The notes under the pieces were generated by a model. That model did not search any database, had not been told where the DNA came from, and worked only from the letters and a program-made list of their open reading frames with translations. A stretch of DNA of 64,000 bases from Sporothrix humicola (Eukaryota > Ascomycota > Sordariomycetes > Ophiostomatales > Ophiostomataceae). Below are positions 33,039 to 45,417 of this stretch, one piece after another. Where the stretch lies: positions 1-64,000 of the forward strand of contig WNYE01000087.1 in NCBI GenBank assembly GCA_021396245.1, read 5' to 3'. Both the position numbers and the translations under genes were made by a program. Each line of letters begins with the position of its first letter. Within the stretch, counting starts at the first letter, position 1.

Positions 33039-33833
33039 TCATAGGCCTGCATGGCGCTCTTCGCGGCCATCGAGCCAGCTTGTGCAATTGACACAACGAA
33101 GTGACTGGATTGTACTGTTAGAGAATTATATGGAGACACACACAATCTGAGCAACCCTCGCAGATGACGCACCTTCTCGCTGATCCGTTTCCGGCAGTAT
33201 TTGCACTTGACTGTGTGCTTGATGATGGGGTCGTGCGAAAAGTACTGGTACGCACTGGCCAAGGCATACAGCGAAATGCCAACGCCCATGAAATTGATGA
33301 CCCGGTTGACAAAGATGCTGCCACTGTCAGTACGAGTCTCTGATAAAGGAGAAAGAATAAAAGATTAGTCAGGCAACAAAAATAGAGAGAACCCACCCGT
33401 ATGCCATCACGACAGCGCCATCGTCTTGGGCGAATTGCAACGTGTTGTAGCCGTTCTCGCGCTCGTAGTTGGGGCCCGGCTTGAGCACAGCAAACTTCTC
33501 GTCCAGGTTCTTGTTGAGCGGCAAGAGCACAGACAGCGGCGGCAGCAGAATGTCGGAGACAAACGAGTTGACAATGGCCGTGAACGACGAGGCGATGATC
33601 AGACCAAAGGCAATCTCGAGAATGTTGCCCTGTAGAGCAAAGTCGAGGAAGCCGGACCAAATGTGCAGCACGGCACGCTCGCCGACTTCAAAGACGTTGT
33701 CCTCCTCGTGCATCTCCTCATCGTTTATAAACGGATTGCCCGAGCTGGGGTCGTCCCGAAAGAGGAGCATGCCGGGGCCATCGTTGACATTGTTGCCGCC
33801 GTTGCTGCCTCCATTGTTGGAGAGGGACGACAT
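33039..33833 (-). CDS. MscL-type mechanosensitive channel with C-terminal double-CxxC motif
   Basis: Three exons on the minus strand: 33833-33397, 33323-33173 and 33104-33039 (introns 73 and 68 bp; second acceptor chosen because it restores the second CxxC and phase); 217 residues. The N-terminus (1-60) is Asn/Gly- and acid-rich. Residues 68-100 match MscL span 1: FALQGNILEIAFGLIIASSF then SFVSDILLPPLSVLLPLN. Residues 146-174 match span 2: SIFVNRVINFMGVGISLYAL. The tail has C186-x2-C189 (VKCKYCRKRISEK) and C200-x2-C203 (LRCVNCTSWLDG), a zinc-ribbon-like pair. Bacterial MscL opens under membrane tension to release solutes; the fungal role and membrane location are not established here. Two family members of this form are what I would expect in filamentous fungi. 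Confidence 0.88.
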
Positions 33834-35371
33834 GGCAGATATGTCGGCGGTGGCTGGAGAGGGGAAACAAATGACGAAGAAAGAAAAGAAGCAGAAGATG
33901 GGGGGGGCTGATACACCCCTTGTTGAGGGGTGAAGAAGAATTGACGATAAAGACGACCAAATGCTACCACAAGTCCGCAAAAAAGCAGAACAGGGGATTT
34001 GCAGAAGAAAAAGGGAGAGGGAGGAGAAAGAAGAGAAAGAATAAGAGGCGAGGCAGGTTATAAAGAACAAACCAGCCCGATCTTTATCGTGTGCTCGACG
34101 CAGATCGTCTCGGAAGCAAGGTCACAAGAAGTGTGGGAGGGGGAAGGCTGCAGGTGCCAAGCTTGTCAACGGGGGAAGCTAGCTGCAGAAGCTGGATCTC
34201 GATATCTAGAAATGGCGGAGAGAGTGACCCAGCTTCAGTCGAAGGAGCGCTCTTTCCCACTTTCTCGCAATTGGGGTCTGCCCAATCCAGATACAGAAAG
34301 TGCAAGAGGGCAAGAGTGCAGGAATGGAAGGAGCCTCTCACAAGCAATCGCGCGACTTTGGCGGTGGCTGAAGATAGTTAATACTCGTCTCTGACAATTT
34401 CGCGATTCCAAAAGACGAGGCACGACCCTAAACAGGCTATGGTGTATTGATTTGACTGCATGAACTGCACGGGCTGCAGACCAACTGCAGACGGTCTGCA
34501 GTTGGGACTGCATCGTCCCTCATTCAGCAGCCTTTCATCTCCACAATTGACTTTCTTTTGCCCTTTCCTGCCACATCCGCACCTGCCTCGCCGGGATTCT
34601 TGCTTTAGCCGGACCCTGCTGGCCCTGTTTTGGCCTAGGTCGAGGCTACCTTATCAAGAGGAGGGGAAAGGCGGACTTTTGCGTGCATCTGTTCTACACA
34701 TGCCAAATGCAGTCCGTAGACCGACTTGCATGTCTCAACTGGCAGGAGCGGTCAAGGGATATGGATATGTCACGGAATTGCAATGTTGGAAAGCACGGTT
34801 TTTGGATGCGCGTCACAGAAAATGGCAAGAGCAATCGAGTTCAATGATTAGTGATGATGTAATATATGGTACAGAAAACCAACAAGGCTGTAGCTAGGTG
34901 TATTCAAGTCAAAATAAAATAAAAATAGTAAAAAAGGGCTATCAGGAAAGAAGGCTAAAAATTCTAGATACAATGCTGGCCCGTCCCACGATCAAAGATA
35001 AAAGCCCATTCGGCACGACCCTAGTCCCTGTTCTGTTTTTAGCTAGGGCCCGGTGTGCTGAAAGATCCCCCCAAAAATTAGTGGCCGATAAGAGCGCGAA
35101 GTGCGCCAAGTGCGCTGTATTTTTCTGAACGATAGGGGATTGCGGGAGGCTGGTCAGTTTGTGATTGCGAGCAGGTGGAGCGTCGAAATCGAAGTGGTGA
35201 TGTCTGAATCCACTTTCCATTTTCAACTTTGGGCTCTCCACTGCTGATGCTGCTCGCTTCCCCACTGGCCACATCCACTTCCAGTCGGTGAGGGTGAGGA
35301 AGAATGAAGGATATAGCGGTGTCTGTTTGTGTGCTCTCTTGACGTCTCTCCAAGTCTCATTCAATGACACC
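33834..35371. other. Intergenic region
   Basis: 1.5 kb between minus-strand genes. 33990-34045 is purine-rich on the plus strand (pyrimidine-rich leader of the MscL gene). 34890-34975 is AT-rich. ORFs of up to 145 codons exist (34460-34897) but show no family feature or codon bias. Confidence 0.5.
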
Positions 35372-36598
35372 TCACTTCTTGGCCGGGGCTGCTGCGGCCT
35401 TCTTCTTTGCTGCCGCTGCCGCCGCCGCCTTCTTGGCGTCTCCGTGCAGTTCGTGCAGCCAGAAGAGTGCCGTCGCCGTCATCAGGCCGAATGCCGCCCA
35501 CGTCAGCGCCTCGAACTTGTAGCCCTGGTGCGCCTCCATGCCGATCGTGTCCTTGCCGAGCCGGTTGATCGAGTCGACAGTCGTCTTGGCTGCGACGGCC
35601 GACACAAGACCAGCAATTAGCAGGGCCAATGCCGCGCCCGTTGCTGCGCCCAGGTTGGCCAGCACAGTCTCGCGGCCATGGGTAGCACGCGTCACAATGG
35701 AGGCACCCGTCAGCAGCAGGGTCAGGCCGGAAGCACACGAGGCCACAATGTAGAAAACGGCGAGAACAAGACCCAGCGTCGGAATGCGGTTGAGCGCCGT
35801 CTGCAGACTGCTGGAGCCGCCGAGACGAGCAAGGCTGGCTCCGTCGACAAAGTTGGCGTTGAGTTCGTTGTCGATGAGTGTTGAGATGTTGAGCTGCTGC
35901 GAGTTGAGCTGGATCGTGCATGACGAAACATTGCGCCAGGCGCCTGTGGCCGTCACGTTGGGCGCAAAAGTGCCTTCGCAGACGTTCATGACGTGCAGTG
36001 AATAGAACTCGCTGATGCCGAGCACGGCAGCCATGTCATCGGCGGCCGAGTCAGCGGGGAGTCCCGCGAGGACGCCTTCGGCAGCAGAAAGAGTCAGCTT
36101 GCGAGGGGCCAGCTTGCGAGCAGCCGCTGCCTTTTCCTCGCGAGTCTCTTCCTTCTTCTCCTCGGCTTCCTTGATGGTGTACTTTTTCGGTTGGTCGCCG
36201 TTGGAGATTCTCGTAGGCGTTGCCTTTGTTGTTGCCACTTCAATGACAACGTCACTCTCCGTCACATTGGCATCCTCGTCGGCGAGGACGACGGCCACAT
36301 GAGACAAGTCTCGTGTATTGGGCTGGTTGAGTGCCGGCACATAATTTCGTCCCAATGCAGATGTGTTGAGCTGACTGTGTTAGTGATTTTATTGTATGAA
36401 AAAAAAAAAAAAAAAAAAAGAAGAAGAAGAAGAAGAAGAAGAAGAAGAAGAAGAAAAAGCGTAGACCCGCAGACCACTCACCATGATCACTGAAAAGTCC
36501 TCCATGAAGCCCGGCGTGTTTCCGGCAAAGAGGCCGAGAATTGACAGCACGAAGCCGATGATCGAGCATGCCGTTGCGAAAAGAAAAAAGAGCGCCAT
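35372..36598 (-). CDS. SUR7/PalI family four-span membrane protein
   Basis: Two exons on the minus strand, 36598-36482 and 36370-35372, 371 residues. Span 1 is at the very N-terminus (ALFFLFATACSIIGFVLSIL). A large outside loop has two cysteines, in FYSLHVMNVCEGTF (about C170) and VSSCTIQL (about C190), with NVT/NVS/NIS glycosylation sites, as in SUR7/PalI proteins. Spans 2-4 follow: LGLVLAVFYIVASCASGL, LGAATGAALALLIAGLVSAV and ALTWAAFGLMTATALFW. The tail is Ala/Lys-rich. A charged stretch (IKEAEEKKEETREEKAAAARK) between span 1 and the cysteine loop is unusual. SUR7-type proteins mark eisosomes; PalI acts in pH sensing; which applies is open. The 111-bp intron carries a GAA/TTC repeat. Confidence 0.82.
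36399..36455. repeat. Poly-A plus (AAG)13 repeat inside the SUR7/PalI gene intron
   Basis: On the plus strand a run of about 21 A is followed by about 13 AAG units. In the sense of the gene it reads (CTT)n then poly-T, lying between the GTGAGT donor (36481) and the CTAAC branch site, so it supplies a long pyrimidine tract. Confidence 0.9.
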
Positions 36599-37969
36599 TG
36601 TCGATGTTGTTATGGCGATTATCGTCCCTCGAGAGGGGTGTAAGTCGATTCGGTCGGGGCGTGGGTCGGGCCCGATTGTGGCTATGAAAAGGTAATAATA
36701 TAAATGATAAAGGCCCCTACCACGGCCGCAGAAAAGCAAAAATTATGAAGTAAGTCAAGTTCGTATTGTCAGTATCCCTCAAGTCAATATCAAATAAACC
36801 AGAAGAAGAGGCGGTTTGTCGTCGTCGAGATTCAAGATTCGAGATCGAAGAGGAAGGTCGGAGGGAGGGAGTAGGGAGGAGGGAAAGAAAGAAACAGAAT
36901 AGAGGGAAAGGGAAAGGGGAAGAACAAAAGAGAAAAGTGAAATGGGGCAGTAACAAATTGTATGAATGGTGATATCAAGGAAAAAATCAAGAGGGCAACG
37001 ACAACGACGGATCAAGAAAAAAATGAGGAGGCTTGGGAGAAACAGGGACAAGTCAGGGTCAGGGGATCGGGAGAGATCTACAATGGGCAGGATGGATGCT
37101 TTCGACGGATGTGGCGGCCGGGGGAGAGATGGGGAAACGAAATCACGATAATAAGTGTATGGGCAAGGGAAATTGGAACACACGCAAGAAAAAAAAGAGG
37201 GAGGCGGGGCAGGGAACTTGTCGATGGTGGAAGATGTCGAACGATGAGAAAGAAAAAAGACTGGCCGGAACAAGACAAGATGGCCGCGAGCGGTTGTGAT
37301 GCCTTTTTACTCTCCGGTCGATGAGAGGGCACATCGTCTCTTTGGGCTGCATGGCCCATGCTCGCGGGTGGCAGGGCAATGGATTCATTGCAACGAACAA
37401 GCCTAGAGTGTAAAAATAGTAGTAGGGTGCAGTGCAAAATAAGTTGGGAATGACGAAAACCCATGAGGAAATCGTGAGAGGATCGTGGTGATCGGCAACG
37501 GTTGGAATGCTGCACTCTCCGGTTGTGCATGCCAGCATCAACATTCCAGACAGAGGCCGGCCGCAAAGAGTGAGACATTCCTTCTCCACTATCCAATGCA
37601 CTGCCGTATCTCTGGGCTCCGGTGCCCGTTCCGAGAAAATGCCAAGCAACCGGCCCATCCCCAAGAAAAGCTGGTCTTCAGTTTATTTTCGTTCCTTTGG
37701 AAAACTGGACTCGTAAGCACTCGATACTACGTCGTATACCGTCGTCGTCTAGGATGCGAAGTCTCCATCCCCAATCCTATCACGAGACTGCCCCGGGCCA
37801 CTCGGGACGTTCTTGGCACGGACGCTAGTAGCATTCCAGCGAGAAGTCGGTTTTCTTCGTTTCTTGTTCTTCACTTCGCTTTGTTGGGTTGCAGTTTGGG
37901 GAAGGGAAATGAATTTGATATTATCTGAGTCGTGATGCTCCTTTGAACTTGGATGCAGGACATCCACAT
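36599..37969. other. Intergenic region, purine-rich plus strand
   Basis: 1.37 kb. 36800-37270 is purine-rich on the plus strand, that is, pyrimidine-rich in the sense of the leftward SUR7/PalI gene, and is probably its promoter and leader. The remainder is 3' of the LRR-like gene. No gene seen. Confidence 0.5.
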
Positions 37970-40627
37970 CTATCTTGCAGCTTCTGGCTGCCTATCGTAT
38001 ACAACCGTGATAAACCGGCCTCGGCCTGCTCTTTGAGACTGGATGTGTCCTTCAATGAGTCGAGCCTCACTCGAGGCGTTTAACCGTCGAGCCACTTCGC
38101 CGAGAGGCAGCTGCGGCTGCTGAGGCTGTATCAAACGCTGTAGCATGGCGGCAGGCGGCCGTCCTGGTGCGCCGGGTGCTTCGGCTTCAGGTGTCGGCGG
38201 CCGGTTTGCCTCAATAATGGCCTCAGATACACGATCATACTCGTTGCTCACGCCATAGTTGAGGATGAGCGTTGTCATCTTTCCCCAGTTGCCCACCCAA
38301 TCCACCTGTCCGTTGTCAACGTTGCGCATCAATGCAGGGAGCCATGATGCACAACCTGTCAAGTCCAGATACTCGAGTCCGTAGAGGGACTTGCTCAGCT
38401 TGCGCATAAGCAGCACGGCCTCGGCCCAGTCATTGTCGAGCGAGTGGCTGTAGGCACCGGTCCCGCCGTACTGAAAGCGGCGACCCAATGGAGAGTCGAC
38501 TGTGGCAAACTTAGCGTTGGGCGTCAGCGTCGGCTCGGGCCAGTAGGCAAGGCTGAGGTGTGTGAGCATCGGAAGATGTGCGGCAAAAGACAAGAGCTGG
38601 CGCCATGACACGGACTGCGGGCTGCGGTCGGGCGTCAGAGCCAGGGAAAGGTGAGTCAAGTTCGGTAACAATGGCCGGGGCGGCGATGGAATACCCGGAG
38701 CATCCCAAGATTCGAGCAGTTCCGAATCATCTTGCTGCTGGAAACGATCAGAGTCACGCAATCGGGTCCGACCGTTGGCAGCAGCGGATATCCGGCTAGG
38801 AAACAACAGTTCGCTGACCTCACGAACCGAAACGGAGTGCCCGATAGACCATGTCAGATCGAGAAAGCGGAAATCTTCATTCAGGGTACTCGGGCTTGGC
38901 AACTCCTCTTCTTCTTCTTCAAGCTCATCCTCGTCACTCTCATTCTCGCCGCCGGATGTGTGTCCGTGTTGGGGACTAGAGCCGCCATTGTTTGGCGATG
39001 ACGGGGGTGTGGCGTGAAGAAGGAGGGCTCGGAGATCCTTGATCGTGGCTCCCCTGCCGCTCCCATTGTGGTGTTGATGTCCATTTTGACCAATCTGAGA
39101 TTGATTGTCGTCCTCGCTGGATTGGCCCAAATAGGAGACCAAGGCCGCACGCAAGGGCCCTTGGAGATAGATCAAGTGGTAATGGTTGTACTGTTTCTGG
39201 GTGGTCCACTCCCGCACGATGCGGCGCAGAACCACGTCAACCAGACTGCCTCGCGCAGGGCGGGCAATGCCCGGCATGGCCTCCCCTGCGTGGTGGCCAT
39301 GGACCACGCCAGATGCATGCCTCCTATGCCCGCCACCAGAGTTGGAAGAGCCGGAAAGGCCAGAAGAGCTAGAAGATCCAGAGGCACCATTGCCAATACC
39401 AGAAAGTCGCAGGCTCCGCTGTGGGTTGTGTCTGGACTGGGCCAGCCAAGAGGGTGGAGGCGCCGGGCCAGCTGGTCCTCGGCGACGCCCTCCACCACCA
39501 GCTCCAGCTGCGGCGCCCAGTCCGTTTGCGCCGCCAGCAGCGCCTACTCCAGCGCCAGCAGGTCGATGGACGCGGATAGAGCCCCCACCAAGGCCAACAC
39601 CAACACCCCCATTGGGCGGGCTGGGCAGCAGAATCTGGGCGACCTCTGGTGGTACACTGGGCGTTACGACGGGGATCGGCGACAGTCTAGATGAAGACGA
39701 GGCGCCCGCGGCTAGACCATTGTTTCCGCCGCCATTGCTGCTCCCGCCCCCGTTTGGAGACAAGGTGGTTCTTCGCAGGTTTGCGAGCAGGTCGTTTACA
39801 TTGCGGGACTGAGGTTCCTCTGTTACACAAGGTGTTAATACGGCAAAAAAAAAACAATAAAGATACAATAGAAGGAAAACAAAGAAAAGAGCTGGTCACA
39901 ACAAAATAGATCGGGCTAGATGGAAGGGCATCGGGAGTACAAGCAAATAGATCAGAGACACGATAGGCATGAGAGGCAGGAAGGACAAGAAGGACAAGAA
40001 GACAGGCAAGACAGAGGACCAGTGGAGAGAGACATGCAGCACCGCATGCTTGAACTGTGAGCTGTAAAAGTGGCAAAACAGAGAAAGAAAAAGGAGAAAG
40101 GAGAAGGAGGGAAAAGAAAAAAAAAGGAGAATAGAGGCAGAGGAAAGAACACAAAATCAAAACAAAGGCGGAGGTGGCGGAAGAATTTTGTGGTGGCACA
40201 AGGAGGAAAAACCGGCACCTGGTCACAAGACACAAAAAGACACAATGGAAGAGGAGGCAGAGTGCAGGAGTAAGACGATATTGGTGAGAATGGGTCAGAA
40301 TATGAAGCTCGTGCGCAAGAAGGGTGGGAGGACAAATAACAAAGCAGGCGGGGGGGTGTATGAAAGGAAATATGAAGAAGGAGAGGAGGAGAGTGGCCTG
40401 GAAGCAGCGGATGATGATTAGGCAGAATCGAAGATATGACGATGGATAGGGATATTGAAAATTCAACAAAGATAAACAGAAAAGCATGGTCACAAGGAGG
40501 GCGCATCGACCGACGAACGATTGTACTGACCGTGATGAAGGTTGCTCTGAAGCCCGGAGCTCTCCAAAGAGTGGGGCGCAGTAGACTGCGGCTTGGAGTA
40601 CATGCCCCAATGCCGCTTCTTTGTCAT
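37970..40627 (-). CDS. Conserved fungal protein with leucine-rich-repeat-like segments
   Basis: Exon 2 (39819-37970) is clear from length and composition. Exon 1 (40627-40531, MTKKRHWGMYSKPQST...) is proposed because it ends in a GTCAGT donor with the phase needed by the CAG acceptor at 39820, giving 648 residues; the 711-bp intron is long for a fungus. After the junction comes SRNVNDLLANLRRTTLSPN, which I recall as the conserved start of this fungal family. A Gly/Ala/Ser-rich linker (about 50-200) follows, then RGSLVDVVLRRIVREW and an acidic stretch near 350. LTHLSLAL (about 423), MLTHLSLAYW (about 451) and LEYLDLTGC (about 519) are LRR-like turns. The function is unknown to me. Confidence 0.7.
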
Positions 40628-42510
40628 TTTGGTGGACGAAGAGACAGTAGACGGAGAGAAGAGGACGAGGAAAGAGGACGAGGGAAAAGGAAGAGAGGGG
40701 GGAGGGAGGGGGGTGTTGTGAGACCGTCCCAGGCAGAACAATCCGAGACACGCAGCGATGTATCAAAGTGCGCAGTCTAGGAAGATGATGGCAAAGAGGG
40801 AGCAGAGCAGCTGGATGTCTGGACGGAGTTCTAAACACCTGCTGCTAACTGCAAAGTAGTAGACAAAAGGCCAAAGAACGAGAAAGGTCCGCGGCTGCCA
40901 GCAGAGGCGCTATTTGCTTGAAACACGAGGCTGGCCGAGCTCTATGGCCGTCCGGATGGAGCCTATCTCTTTTCAGACTCTGGTTTTCGTCCTGCTCGGC
41001 GTCGTTAGCGGGGTGTGTCTTTAAACGCTCTGTTTTGTCCTGTTCCCTGTTCCTTGTTTACCAGTGTCTCATCTATTGATATCTTGATGTACCTTTTGTG
41101 GCCCCCCTAAGGTGGGAGGTGGATGAGGCGAATGATTGGCCGAGAACAGGAACAAGTGCAGACGCCGGACGGTCGTGTGCGTGCGTGTCCTGGGGTGTGT
41201 AGACGTGTTGTGCGAGGTTGTTGATTGTTGATTGTTGATGGGAGAAACTGTTTGAAAGGGGGGGAAGGAGACGGACGGGAAACGAGCGATTATCTACGCC
41301 GTAGATGCCCACGTTCCTGCCCTGTCTGTCGCCTCTGTTGCCTCTTGTTGATGGATGGTCGTCGTTCCTTCCCACATTAGCGAGGCGAATAAGCATTGAG
41401 CTCAATGCCCATTTAGGCAACGGCTCGTACCGTGTTTCGAAATTTGCACTGTTTTACCGCACTGTATGCATTAGCTGTGACTCCTCCAAAATTGGCTGCT
41501 GCGCCCTCTGACTCTTTTTGCCCCATTTGCAACCCACCACAGCCCACTGTGACTCTCTGTCTGACTGATGCTTGCTTCTTTTGGGCTTGTTTGACTTGGC
41601 TTTTTGTTTATCGATTACCAAGCAGGAAAGCTCACCATGTCCTCACATGTTTTTCTCTCACCGATTTCCCGACAAAGATCGCCGATTGAATACAAGTCAT
41701 CTTTGCATTTTGATTTTATTTTGCGTCTTGTTTTATTACTGTTCGATCTATGATCAGCCATAAAGGAAGAGGCTTGCTTTGTGGCAGGGGGGGTATTAAA
41801 GATTAAGTGGTAAATATCAAAGTTGGGAGCTAATGGGACGTTTCTTTTCATTGATCATTTTTCTTTAAAACTCAGCATTAAAACGAAGAACTTGCCAAAT
41901 AAAACTAAACTTGGTAAAAAAAATCCCATGTAAATCAGTTCTGTCATCTGTTCCTCTTCTGATTTCTCTATCGTAGTGTGCCTGAACTGTCTCTAGACAT
42001 GTGTCTCTTTACTTGTTGGTGTTGCATTCTGCCCTCTTTTCTGATTTCTGACTTGATATTTGGTCGATTACTTTCCAGTGTTTCCATTTTCTACTTTTGC
42101 GAGCTGTTCCTTGTTCGTCCTTATTTGTTCTACAAGTACAAGCACAAACAAAGAATGAGAGGCAACACGAACTGGTGTCAAAGGAGAAAAAAAAGAAGAA
42201 AAAAAAGAAAAGAAAAAAAAAGAGGAGACACCAACAACGGCTTGGTGAATTTGTGAGCAACGATGCACACAAACTCTGTTCTAGAGGAACACAAACTGTG
42301 ATCAGTACAGTCCAGGGCAGGCAGAATAGGAGAATAGGAAACACTACCCAGGCTGGTCCATCAAGCAAGTTTGCTCAAACTCACGGCCCTGAAAAAGAGG
42401 GGGCGCGGGCCAGAAACCAACAACCAGTGACTTTTCCCGGAGAAATAATGAAAGAAAAAATGGATGGCAGTATTCCAAGTAGAAGGGCAGGGGCGGGGAG
42501 GGACAGGTGG

Positions 42511-42605
42511 ACGAGACAGAAGCACAAGCACGAGACAGAAGCACAAGCACGAGACAGAAGCACAAGCACGAGACAGAAGCACAAGCACGAGACAGAAGCA
42601 CAAGC
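42511..42605. repeat. 19-bp minisatellite, five units
   Basis: The unit ACGAGACAGAAGCACAAGC repeats five times without a mismatch that I can see, starting at 42511, 42530, 42549, 42568 and 42587, and trails into ACGAGCACAAGCACAAGG. The repeat period is not a multiple of three, which is why several frames stay open across it. Confidence 0.95.
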
Positions 42606-45381
42606 ACGAGCACAAGCACAAGGCAGTTGATGGAAGAACAGGAGGAGAACGGGGCAAAGGATGTGGGAGAGGACAAGAGGCAGACAGCAGAGGCACACAG
42701 CATGTCGACGGAGTACAGAATGGAGAGGTGGTCGAGTGGGCGGGCAGAAAGAGGAAGGTGGATAGGATGTCGTGAGGTAACAGAGAGGCAGGGCGAGGAC
42801 CATCGTGGTAGCAAAAGGAACAAAACAGAAAAGGAGGCCAGGAGACGGGAAGGGGGAGCAAGAAATCGGGTCACAAGAATAAGACATGGACACCAGAAAG
42901 CCTGGAGAATAACAACGGCAATTTCTCCGTTGGCATGGGCATCTAGGCTATGGATTATTTTTTATCTATGTTATTGGTAATTATATTATATCATTTTCTT
43001 TTACAATTTCCTTTGATTCTTTTTCTAGGCTGAGTTGGCTACACGTCTCAAAATAAACATGGACATCACGAGCTTAGACCAGACGGACGCGTTCACGGTG
43101 TCGGTCTAGAAATAGGCGTGCAAATGGGAGCCCTATGATCGATATTGGAGCATCACGGAGGCTAACAATAGATTCCTTACTGAGTGTAGAAGGCAGAGGC
43201 GAGCTGCAGGGGTGAGATGGGGTGTCCGTTTTCTTTTTCTTTGTTTTTCTATTTTTCGTTTTCTGCTTCTTTTCTTCGTTCCTTGCCAATGATCTATTGC
43301 TGGCTCCTGATGATGTCTGAAATAGCATCACCTTGACGGTTTTCTCAACAATCTTTGGCTCCCTTCAGAAGCACCCTCATCAAAATGCTTCGTGTTGGCC
43401 AGTCTCCACACCATCTCGGACGGCTTCCTTAGCTTCCGTGATTCTTTCCCGAAACTTCTTCCAGTCTTCTGTCGTTTCCTACTTTTTCTACGCCTCCTTT
43501 TTTCCTGTCGTGTTTTCGTCCATGCTGCATCTTCTTCTGCAATTATGCTACACTCTCTTTTCGAAATGCCGAAGGGGGTGTGGGGGCTGAGGCGAGTCGA
43601 CGCGTCTAGGCCATGGCTACAAAAGAATGTAAATAAATCCAAGAAAAGAAAATCAAAAGGGAGAATACAGCAGTGGTCGAATGCACTCTCGTTTGAAGAA
43701 ACACGAGTATTCCCGGCTGCTGCGCAGGAAGTAAAGCACCTGGATTTCTGTAAACTTGGATCAATGTAGCAGAATATGCACAGAGTAGTCATTTGATGCG
43801 GCAGGCAATCTGCAGCGACCCGTGGAGTGATGCAGTCTACAAAGCATTTACATTGTCATGTCGGTTTCCAGATTGCCCTTTTGCAGGCTCAACTTTGCAT
43901 CAGCACAGACGAGGCAGCTCTGCAGGGAAGATCCCGATACATGCTTCTTGTTGGTCCTGTATTTGTTACTAGTATGTCAGTCGCCTTGAAAGGCCCATTT
44001 CCCCATTTGGTCAAGATAAATATATGTCCAGAGAAGGGCGAGATTCCCTGAGGGATCGGTCTTGAGGGATCCTAACCATCGACATCTCTGGAGAACCCCA
44101 GCAGATAGACATGTGATGGACTACTTCTCCAATGCTGTCATAGATGACTGAGTCTTGTTGATCGTTGGAGAAAGCCGACCATCAGGGCACAAAATATTCA
44201 ATGCAGACATTATCGAGATCAAAGACAATGAATGGCATGGCCGGTAAGTTCCCCAACAGCACTTTCGTCCTATTTCGGCCCTTTTATTCTGTACGCTTCT
44301 CCGGCAAGCTGGGCTTCCTTTCTCTTCAGTATAGCTTTTCTACGGTTTCGTGACATGTTGCCATGTTCGTCCGCTGACGCAAGGGTGAAAAGGGGGAAAT
44401 AAACAAAGGACAACCGGACGAGATGTGACCAAACTGTGACAGAAAAACAGAAACAAGGCGACAGGACACACAACAGAACATGACAATTGCAGGGCACAAT
44501 GTAAGTACACAAAGTGACAAAATGACAAGAGGGATAATAGGGATAAAAAGGCTGTCACAACACGAAAGCAGAGACAAAGTAGGAAACAATCAGGACACAG
44601 AGAAACATACAGGACATAGGACGAAGCACAAGACAGGCAGAAATGGCACAAAATTATGGTCGCAAACTAAATGATGCACAAAACGGTACCACCAGGAGTA
44701 GACTCACACCCTTTGATTTCCACACGTTTTTGCCACCATGGACCGATGAAGGCTACAAGTGCCAACAGATCAACTAAAGAAGTGCCAAATCTAGTATATT
44801 TTGAAATGTTATTCTAAAAGAAAACTACAACAACAGAAGTCCTTCGAACCAAGGAACTCATATAGTTCAATAAGGGGCAGGCGCACAATAGGGCTTGTTC
44901 AATGGGTTGTGTTGCACTATTCTGTCTTGTCTTGTGTTCTTTTTCATGGCGTCTCTATCCTGACTGTCCTGTATGTACTCTTGTTTCCATACCATGCCGG
45001 CTTGTGTCAGAGGACGCGTTTTCCTTCGACATATTCATTTAGCCCCCCTTCTGTTCTCCCCATCTGTTCCCGGCCTTAACCCTTGTCTGTGATCACAACA
45101 GTGTTTTGTCTGTGTCTCCTTCTACACATCTGCTAAAGAGGTAGAAAAACACAGTGAAATTTAGAAGATGGAAGATCCGGAGGAAGAGGAGGCAAAACAT
45201 ATGTAATATAATATTACACACCAATATGACGCGGCATCAGGGTCATGCTTCCTACATTTCTACTCCCCTTCCCCCCACGAGAACGGCTTTCGCACGTAAG
45301 GCTCCGTGAGGAATCTGGGCTGCAGACCGTGCATACTACACAACGTTGCAGGTGAGGAGATATGGAAGGATGAAATTTGAT

Positions 45382-45383
<2 letters not shown>

Positions 45384-45416
<33 letters not shown>
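45384..45416 (+). repeat. Poly-T run left of the gap
   Basis: 33 T in a row, followed by GGTAAAAAATGGGG. It lies 116 bp before the run of N. Confidence 0.9.

Positions 45417-45417
<1 letters not shown>

Noticed and set aside
42511..42605. CRISPR-like periodicity
   Set aside because: Units are directly adjacent with no spacers, and the host is a eukaryote; it is a minisatellite.
42344..42980. Several 150-177 codon ORFs on both strands around 42.1-43 kb
   Set aside because: They stay open because the 19-bp minisatellite and simple repeats lack stops; proteins are Cys/Leu/Val or Lys/His/Glu/Ala repeats with no family.
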